The translations under genes and the position numbers were made by a program. Positions 1-5,286 of a stretch of DNA of 5,286 nucleotides are shown one piece after another. Numbering within the stretch: the first letter of the stretch is position 1; the number at the start of each line of letters is the position of its first letter. Below the pieces are notes generated by a model. The model searched no databases, was not told where the DNA came from, and worked only from the letters and a program-made list of their open reading frames with translations. The stretch comes from Spirochaetaceae bacterium. Lineage in GTDB: Bacteria; Spirochaetota; Spirochaetia; Treponematales; Breznakiellaceae. The stretch is from NCBI GenBank assembly GCA_031257135.1, contig JAIRPH010000185.1, positions 1 through 5,286 on the forward strand. The letters are read 5' to 3'.

Positions 1-1186
1 AGGTCCGCCACGGCCGAGTTCCGTAGACGCCTTCGCCGCAAATCGAAACCCATGAAGCCATCTCGATAAGGATGAAGCGGGTCTCGTCATCAATGGAACC
101 GTCAGGGCGTTGCAGGATATTGAGTAGCATGGTTCCGTTTTTGGAAACGATGTCCACGAGCATTTCAATAATATGCCCCGGACGCTTGAACGGCTGGCTT
201 GCGTCGTAGAACCAATTCCCAATACAGGTATCGGTCTGCCATGGATAGGGATTGATCCCCGGAAACTGGCTTTTTTCGATGTCCAGAACTCCGACGGCGC
301 AAATCTCCGGACGGCTGTCTTTTTGGGTGTAGACCGCCCGATTTTCGCCATGCTTTTCAATAGATGCATTGTACAGATAAGCCGCCGCCTCAAGCCCGTA
401 ACGATAGGCAGGGTCTGAAGGAGGCGCGTCGTAATCGTAATTCCCCTCGCCCCGAAATCCGAAAGGAAGTCCGCCGTCGGTATAAAGCAAATCAGGCGCG
501 TACAAATCAATAAGCTCCTTCATCACCGAAAGCCAGTAGGCGCGATATTTTGAATTCGCGGTATACCAGACTTTGGCAAAACGCATATCCTCGTCTTTGG
601 CGTAGTGTTCGTAATTATCCAGATAAAAATCCCGATAAGCCGGATCATTGCCGTCGTAGGGAATTCCGGCATAGGGTCCGTATTTATCCGCGCCTTTGTT
701 CACATTCCACCAAGAAAAGGCCGCGCCTAAATGTTCGGTAAGACCGAAAGGAAGCCCTTGATTATCGGCCGCCTGTTTCCAAAGTCCGCAAATATCCTTT
801 TCAGGTCCCATCGCTAAGGAATTAAACCGGTTAAACCGCGAAGGGAAATTGAAGAAATGGTCATGATGCGTAGCCTGAGCCGCAAAATACCGGGCCCCTG
901 CCTTCCGGTACAGTTCCATCAGTTCATCAGGATTAAACCGTTCCGCCTTCCAGCGTTTAATCACATCCTTATATCCGAACCGGGAAGGATGCCCGTAATG
1001 GCGCAGGTGGTAAAGGTATTGAGGAGTTCCTTCTATATACATATTCCGGGCATACCAGTCTCCGAACATAGGCACGCTTTGGGGTCCCCAGTGACTCCAG
1101 AATCCCAGCTTGGCGTCCCGAAACCATGCCGGACACTCAAAGGTTTTTAAGGATTCAAAGGTTGCTTCAAACCGGACAGGGTTCAT
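1..1186 (-). CDS. Alpha-L-fucosidase, glycoside hydrolase family 29 (C-terminus cut by window edge)
   Basis: Translated from the minus strand, this frame stays open for 395 codons from the ATG at 1186 to the left edge. It reads as a GH29 retaining exo-alpha-L-fucosidase, which removes terminal fucose from glycans or glycosides. Family landmarks in order: KLGFWSHWGP (residues 26-35), the active-site histidine motif HHDHF (107-111), YTDGG with the expected catalytic nucleophile Asp237, PWQTDT...GNWFY (315-327), SKNGTMLLNI (348-357) and YGTRPW (388-393), which normally lies late in or just after the catalytic barrel. Glu304 in LDIEK is a candidate acid/base, but that residue varies across GH29 and this is inference. 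The N-terminus (MNPVRFEATFES) has no signal peptide, so the enzyme is probably cytoplasmic. The start is fixed by AAGGAG five bases upstream. The missing end is due to the window, not to gene damage. It is transcribed divergently from a sugar importer, its likely substrate supplier. Confidence 0.94.
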   Translation of the reverse strand, partial: MNPVRFEATFESLKTFECPAWFRDAKLGFWSHWGPQSVPMFGDWYARNMYIEGTPQYLYHLRHYGHPSRFGYKDVIKRWKAERFNPDELMELYRKAGARYFAAQATHHDHFFNFPSRFNRFNSLAMGPEKDICGLWKQAADNQGLPFGLTEHLGAAFSWWNVNKGADKYGPYAGIPYDGNDPAYRDFYLDNYEHYAKDEDMRFAKVWYTANSKYRAYWLSVMKELIDLYAPDLLYTDGGLPFGFRGEGNYDYDAPPSDPAYRYGLEAAAYLYNASIEKHGENRAVYTQKDSRPEICAVGVLDIEKSQFPGINPYPWQTDTCIGNWFYDASQPFKRPGHIIEMLVDIVSKNGTMLLNILQRPDGSIDDETRFILIEMASWVSICGEGVYGTRPWRT

Positions 1187-1191
1187 TATTG

Positions 1192-1197
1192 CTCCTT
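1192..1197 (-). promoter_or_regulatory. Ribosome binding site of the fucosidase gene
   Basis: AAGGAG on the minus strand lies 5 bases before the ATG at 1186. The strong match and good spacing fix the start codon. Confidence 0.85.
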
Positions 1198-1213
1198 ACA
1201 TTGGATTTATCTA

Positions 1214-1243
1214 ACCATACCCCGGAAGAGGTCATAGTGTCAA
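1214..1243 (-). promoter_or_regulatory. Predicted sigma-70-type promoter for the fucosidase gene
   Basis: On the minus strand a perfect -35 box TTGACA (1243-1238) is followed after 18 bases by TATGGT (1219-1214), 4 of 6 to TATAAT. This predicts a transcript start near 1207 and a leader of about 20 bases carrying the ribosome binding site. The -35 box is the left end of the inverted repeat at 1238-1284, so a protein bound there should block this promoter. The -10 box is only moderate. Confidence 0.6.
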
Positions 1244-1284
1244 GCAAATTATTTAGTTAAATAAACTAAATAATTTGCTTGACA
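1238..1284. repeat. Perfect 21-bp inverted repeat, likely operator shared by two divergent promoters
   Basis: Arms at 1238-1258 and 1264-1284 are exact reverse complements (21 of 21) around a 5-base AT spacer (AAATA). The arm begins TGTCAAGC and ends TTTAGTT next to the spacer. The AT-rich centre (TTTAGTT-N5-AACTAAA) is the kind of palindrome bound by dimeric sugar repressors. It loosely recalls ROK/XylR-type sites, but that family assignment is inference. The outer 6 bases of each arm form TTGACA -35 boxes reading outward, so the site covers the RNA polymerase contact points of both the fucosidase and the importer promoters. It lies upstream of both predicted transcript starts, so it is neither an RNA hairpin nor a terminator. 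The cognate regulator gene is not in the window. Confidence 0.85.
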
Positions 1285-1308
1285 GATTTTATGAACCCAT
1301 GTTAGGAT
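1279..1308 (+). promoter_or_regulatory. Predicted sigma-70-type promoter for the importer operon
   Basis: A perfect TTGACA (1279-1284) is followed after 18 bases by TAGGAT (1303-1308). The preceding TG at 1300-1301 makes an extended -10 element (TGTTAGGAT). The predicted transcript start is near 1315, leaving a leader of about 27 bases before the ATG at 1342. The -35 box is the right end of the inverted repeat, mirroring the fucosidase promoter with the same 18-base spacing. Confidence 0.7.
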
Positions 1309-1328
1309 TTTTTAAACTATTCAAGATT

Positions 1329-1333
1329 GGAGG
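1329..1333 (+). promoter_or_regulatory. Ribosome binding site that decides the binding-protein start
   Basis: GGAGG lies 8 bases before the ATG at 1342 and 11 before a second ATG at 1345. An in-frame TTG at 1327 overlaps this site and so is not the start. This supports a protein beginning MMKKGLF. Confidence 0.85.
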
Positions 1334-1341
1334 AAAATCTT

Positions 1342-2622
1342 ATGATGAAGAAAGGACTTTTTGTTTTTTTAACCGCCGTACTGATCCTCGGCGTTCTGCC
1401 CGGACTCTACCCAGGCGGATCGAGTCAGCCGAAAGGGAACGCCATCACGCTGTACGGCAACGCGGACGACCTTGCCAAGCCGTACATGAAAACCGCTTTT
1501 GCGGCGTGGGAAGCTAAAACAGGCAACAAAATTGACATTCAGGGCATCGACGCAAGCAACGCCGAGTCAATTCTGCTGACCAAATTTACCACCGGCGATA
1601 TTCCCGATGTCTTCCTGCACTTCGGCAATTACCACCTGCTTAACTTCAGAGTCGAAGCTAACTTCTACGATTTCAGCAACGCTCCATGGGTGCGGGATGT
1701 GGTGGACTCCGTTCTTCCTCAAGCCAAAGTAAACGGCAAAGTCTACGGGCTTCCTTTCTGGGAGGCTTCGGTATCGGGAATGTTTTACAACAAAAAGATA
1801 TTCGCGCAGTACGGATTAACTCCGCCCAAAACGCATGCCGAATTTGAAGCCCTGTGCGAAAAGCTCCTCGCCGCGGGAGTTCAGCCTATTTTCCTGCCTA
1901 CCGCCGATTCTTGGCCCATTCTTTACCAGTTCGCTTTTGATCCCATTTTTGACAGTCCCCAAGGTGAACAACTGCTCGCCAAGCTGAACAGCAATGAAAT
2001 CAAATATGCCGACATTCCTCAGATTAAGACCATAGCCGAGTTCTTTAAGCGCGCGGCCGATAAAGGTTATTTTGGAAAAAACTTTATGACCGACCGGTGG
2101 GATCACATGAGCGAAGTTCTGGGCAACGGCGAAGCCGCTATGGTTTATTGCTGGGACACATGGTTTGACACCGATTATGACAACGATTCGTATCCCTACA
2201 AAAAGGGAGATTTCGGGCTTATGCCGGCTTACATGGGAACCCCCGAAAACGGAACCTTTGAAGGACCTAATGTAAATCTTTTGATGGTCAATAAAAACAG
2301 TCCTCGCGCCGCAATCGCTCTGGATTTGATTGACTTTATGTCTAAACCGGAAAATTACAACAAGGCTTTTAACGGTATCGCAACGACTCCGGTATTCAAG
2401 GGACAGACTACCAACAAGCCTTCCTCGCAATATCAGGAAGTAAAAGACTGGGTATCCCGGGTTGGACACGCTTCTGTAGCCCAGCCTCGAATCGTCGGCT
2501 ATTCTCAGGTTCAAGGCGGCAAGATTCTTCAGGCGCTGATGGGCGGCGGAATTACTGAGGATGAATGTATTCAGCAGTTGGACGATGATCGGATCAACAC
2601 GCTGAAATCCTTCAGCAAATAA
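1342..2622 (+). CDS. Extracellular sugar-binding protein of a CUT1-type ABC importer
   Basis: A 426-residue family 1 extracellular solute-binding protein, the periplasmic receptor that captures a sugar and hands it to the membrane permeases. The N-terminus MMKKGLFVFLTAVLILGV is a typical secretion signal (basic start, hydrophobic core), followed by a Gly/Ser-rich stretch (GGSSQ). There is no lipobox cysteine and no clear Ala-X-Ala site, so the cleavage point is unclear. Family-typical segments are FTTGDIPDVF (82-91), YGLPFWEASVSGMFYNKKIF (135-154), NGEAAMVYCWDTWFD (262-276, the usual 'G-aa-M' region that ends in Trp-rich ligand-contact sequence) and NLLMVNKNSPRAAIALDLIDF near the C-terminal third. 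Length is normal for the family. It is first in a tight operon with two permease genes, 21 bases ahead of the next start. Substrate is not readable from sequence; the divergent fucosidase suggests a fucose-containing oligosaccharide or glycoside (inference). Confidence 0.93.
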   Translation: MMKKGLFVFLTAVLILGVLPGLYPGGSSQPKGNAITLYGNADDLAKPYMKTAFAAWEAKTGNKIDIQGIDASNAESILLTKFTTGDIPDVFLHFGNYHLLNFRVEANFYDFSNAPWVRDVVDSVLPQAKVNGKVYGLPFWEASVSGMFYNKKIFAQYGLTPPKTHAEFEALCEKLLAAGVQPIFLPTADSWPILYQFAFDPIFDSPQGEQLLAKLNSNEIKYADIPQIKTIAEFFKRAADKGYFGKNFMTDRWDHMSEVLGNGEAAMVYCWDTWFDTDYDNDSYPYKKGDFGLMPAYMGTPENGTFEGPNVNLLMVNKNSPRAAIALDLIDFMSKPENYNKAFNGIATTPVFKGQTTNKPSSQYQEVKDWVSRVGHASVAQPRIVGYSQVQGGKILQALMGGGITEDECIQQLDDDRINTLKSFSK

Positions 2623-2631
2623 CATTTACGC

Positions 2632-2637
2632 AGGAGG
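2632..2637 (+). promoter_or_regulatory. Ribosome binding site of the first permease gene
   Basis: A full AGGAGG lies 6 bases before the ATG at 2644 and only 3 bases before the ATG at 2641. The spacing favours 2644, although 2641 cannot be excluded. The two choices differ by one methionine. Confidence 0.8.
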
Positions 2638-2643
2638 CCGATG

Positions 2644-3513
2644 ATGGATAGGAAAAAGATTTATCCCCTTTACATGATTATTGCGCCGGTTCTGGTATTT
2701 ATGCTTTTTTTTGTCATACCTTCGACCTTCGGCTATGTGTATGCCTTTACCGACTGGAGCTCGGCCCGAGCGGTAAATCTGCGTTTTGTAGGGTTTGACA
2801 ATCTGCTTTCGGTTATACAGGATCGCAAACTGCCGACCGCATTGGTAAACACCCTGATTTACGCCGCGGTAAAAACCGTGTTGGTTACGGTTTTGGGACT
2901 CTTTTTTGCGTATCTCTTAAACCGGGAAATCCGCACCAAGATGATTCTCAGGACGATTTACTACATTCCCGCTATTCTTTCCGCTCTGGTGGTAGGTCTT
3001 ACGTTTTCCGCGGTTTTTGAAACTCGGCACGGAGTCATTAACGAAACGATAAAAGCTCTAGGCGGCGAGGGCGTGCAATGGTTCGGCGCACGTTTTACCG
3101 CTATGATTGCCATCTGTATTGCGGAAGTCTGGCGGAATACCGGATACGCCATTGTTATTTCTCTTACCGGTATGCAGTCTGTGGCGACTGAATATCTTGA
3201 AGCGGCTAAAATCGACGGAGCGTCGGAGTGGCAGTCTTACAAAAATATAACCTTGCCCTTGATTATGAGCATTGTCAACGTGAATATCCTCTTCAGCCTG
3301 ATCTACGGACTTAAAATGTTCGACTTGATTTTTATTATGACCTCCGGCGGTCCCGGCAGTTCCACCGAAAGTTTTGGAACCCTGATGATGAACGAGATGT
3401 CCGCAGGCCGTTACGCTCAATCGGTGGCGGTAAATCTGACGTTTACGGCGGTACTCATCCTGGTCTCTTTGGGGTGGCAAAAAATCAGCGAAGTATGGGA
3501 GTATGCGGAATGA
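2644..3513 (+). CDS. Sugar ABC transporter permease, MalF/UgpA-like
   Basis: A 289-residue inner-membrane permease of the binding-protein-dependent transport family, one half of the translocation channel. Six hydrophobic segments are visible at about residues 9-31, 68-92, 102-125, 151-175, 205-228 and 257-277. Between segments 4 and 5 lies the cytoplasmic EAA loop that docks the ATPase: EAAKIDGASEW followed by ITLPLI, starting at residue 186, matching the EAA-x3-G-x9-I-x-LP pattern without defects. The N-terminus lacks the large extra domain of enteric MalF, as is usual for the UgpA/LacF-like group. The stop codon overlaps the next start (ATGA at 3510-3513), indicating translational coupling and paired assembly with the second permease. 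An alternative start is ATG 2641. Confidence 0.95.
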   Translation: MDRKKIYPLYMIIAPVLVFMLFFVIPSTFGYVYAFTDWSSARAVNLRFVGFDNLLSVIQDRKLPTALVNTLIYAAVKTVLVTVLGLFFAYLLNREIRTKMILRTIYYIPAILSALVVGLTFSAVFETRHGVINETIKALGGEGVQWFGARFTAMIAICIAEVWRNTGYAIVISLTGMQSVATEYLEAAKIDGASEWQSYKNITLPLIMSIVNVNILFSLIYGLKMFDLIFIMTSGGPGSSTESFGTLMMNEMSAGRYAQSVAVNLTFTAVLILVSLGWQKISEVWEYAE

Positions 3514-4331
3514 ATCAGCGAACAAAACTAACCAATACCATTCTGGAAATTTTTCTCTGGATATGCAGTATCGCTACGGTGTATCCTCTGCTTATGGTCT
3601 TACTGACCGCGTTCAAAACCAGAGGAGAAGCAAGCTACCTTACAATCAAACTTCCCAAAGTATGGCAATTCTCCAATTTTGCGGAAGTCTGGAAGGCAAA
3701 CTTTCTGCGGTCTTTGTGGAACAGCGTATTTGTTACGGTAATTGCCGTTACGCTGACTCTGTTGCTTTCCGCGGTACTCAGTTTTGTCCTGACTAGAAGA
3801 AATACCAAATTCTGCAAAGCCGCTTATCGGTTTATGACCTTTGGGATCATCGCGCCTTTTGCGGCGATGCCTACCATCCAGTTACTGCGGATTCTGGGGC
3901 TGTACGGTTCGCGTCTCGGTTTGGCTTTTTGCTATGCCGCGTTATTCATGCCTTTTACTACTATGGTATTTACGGGCTTTATTAAGGGCGTTCCCCGGGA
4001 GCTTGACGAGGCGGCGGTTATTGACGGTATTTTAGGGTTTTCGCTTTTTGGACGCATTATTCTACCTCTTTTAAAACCGGTTATCGCGACTGCCGGGGTA
4101 TTGAATTTTATGTGGGTCTGGAATGAACTGCAAATCCCGATGTATCTGCTGAATTCCTCCGCGAAATGGACGCTACCGCTTTCGGTGTTTAACTTTTACG
4201 GGCAATACAGCAGAAGCTGGAATTTGGTCTGCGCCGACGTCGCGATGGTTTCAATACCGGTAGTACTGATTTATATTTTCGCTCAACGGTATATTATTAC
4301 CGGCATGATAGCCGGCGCAGTTAAAGGCTGA
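3510..4331 (+). CDS. Sugar ABC transporter permease, MalG/UgpE-like
   Basis: A 273-residue second permease of the importer. Hydrophobic segments lie at about residues 11-34, 70-94, 105-124, 134-157, 185-208 and 239-260. The ATPase-docking EAA loop starts at residue 167 (EAAVIDGILGF then IILPLLKP). Other signatures of the MalG branch are AFKTRGE just after segment 1 and the C-terminal QRYIITGMIAGAVKG. The start chosen is the ATG overlapping the stop of the first permease, preceded by GGGAG 8 bases upstream. An in-frame GTG at 3474 and ATG at 3495 would extend it into the upstream gene, but they lack a good ribosome binding site. It ends with TGA directly touching the stop codon of the convergent HAD gene. 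No ATPase gene follows, so the importer probably uses a shared MsmK/UgpC-type ATPase encoded elsewhere (family knowledge). Confidence 0.95.
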   Translation: MNQRTKLTNTILEIFLWICSIATVYPLLMVLLTAFKTRGEASYLTIKLPKVWQFSNFAEVWKANFLRSLWNSVFVTVIAVTLTLLLSAVLSFVLTRRNTKFCKAAYRFMTFGIIAPFAAMPTIQLLRILGLYGSRLGLAFCYAALFMPFTTMVFTGFIKGVPRELDEAAVIDGILGFSLFGRIILPLLKPVIATAGVLNFMWVWNELQIPMYLLNSSAKWTLPLSVFNFYGQYSRSWNLVCADVAMVSIPVVLIYIFAQRYIITGMIAGAVKG

Positions 4332-4997
4332 TTATCCAAAGAGAGCCGCGGCTTCGGCTAAGTCGTTATACCGGCGCCATAGGGTAGCGAGAATCTCCGG
4401 GGCGGGTTCCACTGCGTCTTTAATAAACACTGAAGGAATCCCGGCGCGATAGAGACTTTGCAGTCCTGCCGGGGAATCCTCAAAACCGACGCAGTTTTGG
4501 GGCTGTTTGCCGAGACGTTCCGCCGCGAGAAGAAAAATATCCGGAGCGGGTTTTCCCTGTTTCACCTCGTCTCCGAATACCATGACTTTAAAACGTTCTC
4601 TGATATGGGCTTTATCGAGCTTCCAGAGCGCGGTTTGCTTGCTCGTTGAGGTAGCCACCGCCAAGGGTACGCCTAACCGGTCGAGACGGTTCAAAAGGAC
4701 GAGCAATCCGGGACGGTGAGCGATTCCTTCGCGCTCGATTTTTTCTTTCAGGATGCGTTGCAGATTTTGTCTGATTTCCTGATATGGAAAGTTTGGACCA
4801 TATTTCCGCATGAGAATCTCTTTTGTGGCGGCTTCATTGATACCTATCGTTTGGTAAAGGACTTCCAAATCGACCTGCCAGCCCATAGCCTGAGCCGCTT
4901 GCCGCCATATTTCGATAACGGGCTTTTCGGTATCCAGCATGAGACCGTCCATATCGAATATCGCCGCTTCCGGCGTAAAAGGTGTTTGCGTAATCAT
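4332..4997 (-). CDS. HAD-superfamily hydrolase, beta-phosphoglucomutase/CbbY-like
   Basis: A 221-residue cytoplasmic HAD subfamily IA protein, acting through a phospho-aspartate. All four HAD motifs are intact: DMDGLMLDTE (nucleophile Asp15 and acid/base Asp17), a motif II Ser/Thr in VATSTSK (Thr116 or its neighbours), Lys149 in QGKPAPD, and the Mg-binding acidic pair Glu173-Asp174 in GFEDSPAG. A helical C1 cap domain fits between about residues 24 and 95. This layout is shared by beta-phosphoglucomutases and by sugar-phosphate phosphatases of the YniC/GPP1 type, so the substrate cannot be assigned. The ATG at 4997 is the first possible start, as an in-frame stop lies 2 codons upstream. It has only a poor ribosome binding site. 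The gene faces the importer operon with no bases between the two stop codons. A link to fucoside breakdown is possible but not supported by operon structure. Confidence 0.92.
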   Translation of the reverse strand: MITQTPFTPEAAIFDMDGLMLDTEKPVIEIWRQAAQAMGWQVDLEVLYQTIGINEAATKEILMRKYGPNFPYQEIRQNLQRILKEKIEREGIAHRPGLLVLLNRLDRLGVPLAVATSTSKQTALWKLDKAHIRERFKVMVFGDEVKQGKPAPDIFLLAAERLGKQPQNCVGFEDSPAGLQSLYRAGIPSVFIKDAVEPAPEILATLWRRYNDLAEAAALFG

Positions 4998-5219
4998 AGC
5001 TCATGGTAGCGCATCTCGCGCAATAAAGTAAGTAGGACTAATCAACGGCTTTAACATAACGCAACGCCGCGCCGGGTTCGGCGGGCGGGGCGGGCGTTTC
5101 CCGCAATGCCGCCGCGCCGCTGTTCCCTAGTCGATGTAGCGTATCTGCGCCCCGGCGGGAAACGCGTCTCTTCCTACCGCGGTTCTGCGGGAAAGCGTAA
5201 CGCGCTTCGCCTGCCTTGC
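4998..5219. other. GC-rich non-coding spacer with short repeats
   Basis: I see no convincing gene on either strand in these 222 bases. Much of it (about 5061-5210) is strongly GC-rich compared with the neighbouring genes. It contains an 11-bp perfect inverted repeat, a G-quadruplex-like run pattern at 5074-5094 and a near-direct repeat (5006-5021 and 5136-5150). It must also hold the promoter of the minus-strand HAD gene and the end of the upstream minus-strand transcript. No clear -35/-10 pair is visible, and the only terminator-like hairpin (5193-5207) is weak and lacks a proper T-run. Confidence 0.6.
5094..5165. repeat. 11-bp perfect inverted repeat, plus a third partial copy
   Basis: GCGTTTCCCGC at 5094-5104 is the exact reverse complement of GCGGGAAACGC at 5155-5165, with a 50-base spacer. 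A related copy, GCGGGAAAGCG, lies at 5187-5197 in direct orientation to the second arm and shares its first 8 bases. The repeats could be remnants of a dispersed intergenic repeat or binding sites; the sequence does not decide. Confidence 0.6.
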
Positions 5220-5286
5220 TTAGAGTTTCCGCACCTCTTCGGCGGACAAGTTTGTTACCCGGCTTATCTGCTCAATAGGCATCCCC
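5220..5286 (-). CDS. C-terminal tail of a gene, probably Rpn/PD-(D/E)XK nuclease 'transposase-like' family (partial)
   Basis: The minus strand is open from the right edge to a TAA at 5222-5220, giving 21 residues that start GMPIEQISRVTNLS and end AEEVRKL. This 'G-hydrophobic-P-I-E-x-I-x-x-V-T-x-L-S-x-E-E-V' ending is a short helix-turn-helix-like tail very often seen at the C-terminus of Rpn-family (recombination-promoting nuclease, PD-(D/E)XK) proteins, which are abundant in spirochaetes and some other bacteria. The catalytic domain lies outside the window, so the family call rests on the tail alone. Similar tails occur in some other small helical regulators. The gene lies 222 bases upstream of the HAD gene on the same strand. 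Confidence 0.55.
   Translation of the reverse strand, partial: GMPIEQISRVTNLSAEEVRKL

Noticed and set aside
173..1150. Several plus-strand open frames of 63-97 codons across the fucosidase region
   Set aside because: The minus strand encodes a continuous GH29 protein across the whole stretch. The plus frames have no ribosome binding sites or family features.
1327..1341. Upstream TTG start for the binding protein
   Set aside because: The TTG overlaps the GGAGG ribosome binding site that serves the ATG at 1342, and it would put acidic residues ahead of the basic signal-peptide start.
1816..2625. Long minus-strand open frame (269 codons) opposite the binding protein
   Set aside because: It lies wholly antisense to a well-supported family protein and has no recognisable domain or hydrophobic/helix pattern. 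It is best explained by codon usage of the real gene.
3058..3525. Minus-strand open frame of 155 codons opposite the first permease
   Set aside because: The composition (His/Arg/Gln-rich) is typical of an antisense shadow, with no family resemblance. The plus-strand permease is unambiguous.
4300..4315. Hairpin CCGGC-ATGATA-GCCGG near the end of the importer operon as a terminator
   Set aside because: It has only 5 bp, lies inside the coding sequence, and is not followed by a T-run on either strand.
4344..4359. Hairpin AGCCG-N6-CGGCT just beyond the operon as a terminator
   Set aside because: It is a short stem within the HAD coding sequence (Ala-Glu-Ala codons) and no T-run follows on the plus strand.
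4984..5000. Similarity of the HAD start (AGCTATGATTACGC) to the lacZ-alpha start of cloning vectors
   Set aside because: The match is limited to about a dozen bases, the reading frame continues into an intact HAD protein, and no other vector sequence is visible. I take it as chance.
5193..5207. Stem AAGCG-N5-CGCTT as terminator of the right-edge gene
   Set aside because: It has only 5 bp, with at most a couple of T residues following on the minus strand. It is too weak to call.

Overview
The window holds a small carbohydrate-utilisation locus on a chromosome of roughly balanced base composition. It has an alpha-L-fucosidase (minus strand, cut by the left edge) and, divergent from it, a three-gene CUT1-type sugar ABC importer: a solute-binding protein and two permeases on the plus strand. 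A HAD phosphatase/phosphomutase-like gene converges on the importer. A GC-rich intergenic block follows, then the last 21 codons of a gene resembling the tail of Rpn/PD-(D/E)XK 'transposase-like' proteins. The organism cannot be fixed from this window. The Gly-Gly-Ser-rich start of the mature binding protein, the lack of a local ATPase gene and the Rpn-like tail are compatible with a spirochaete of the Treponema type (host- or gut-associated), but this is a weak inference.

Layout: 1-1186 fucosidase (-). 1187-1341 is a divergent control region with a perfect 21-bp inverted repeat. The outer ends of the repeat are TTGACA boxes facing opposite ways, each 18 bp from a plausible -10 box. 1342-2622 binding protein (+), 2644-3513 first permease (+), 3510-4331 second permease (+, ATGA overlap). 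4332-4997 is the HAD hydrolase (-), whose stop codon directly touches that of the second permease. 4998-5219 is non-coding, with inverted repeats and a G-quadruplex-like G-run pattern. 5220-5286 is the partial gene (-).

How the parts fit: the fucosidase has no visible signal peptide, so it should act in the cytoplasm. The importer would bring in an intact, probably fucosylated, oligosaccharide or glycoside, which the fucosidase then trims. One palindrome-binding repressor could silence both transcripts at once, because the palindrome contains both -35 boxes. The ATPase and the regulator are not in the window. The HAD enzyme may act on a sugar phosphate, but its opposite orientation gives no operon support for a role in the same pathway.
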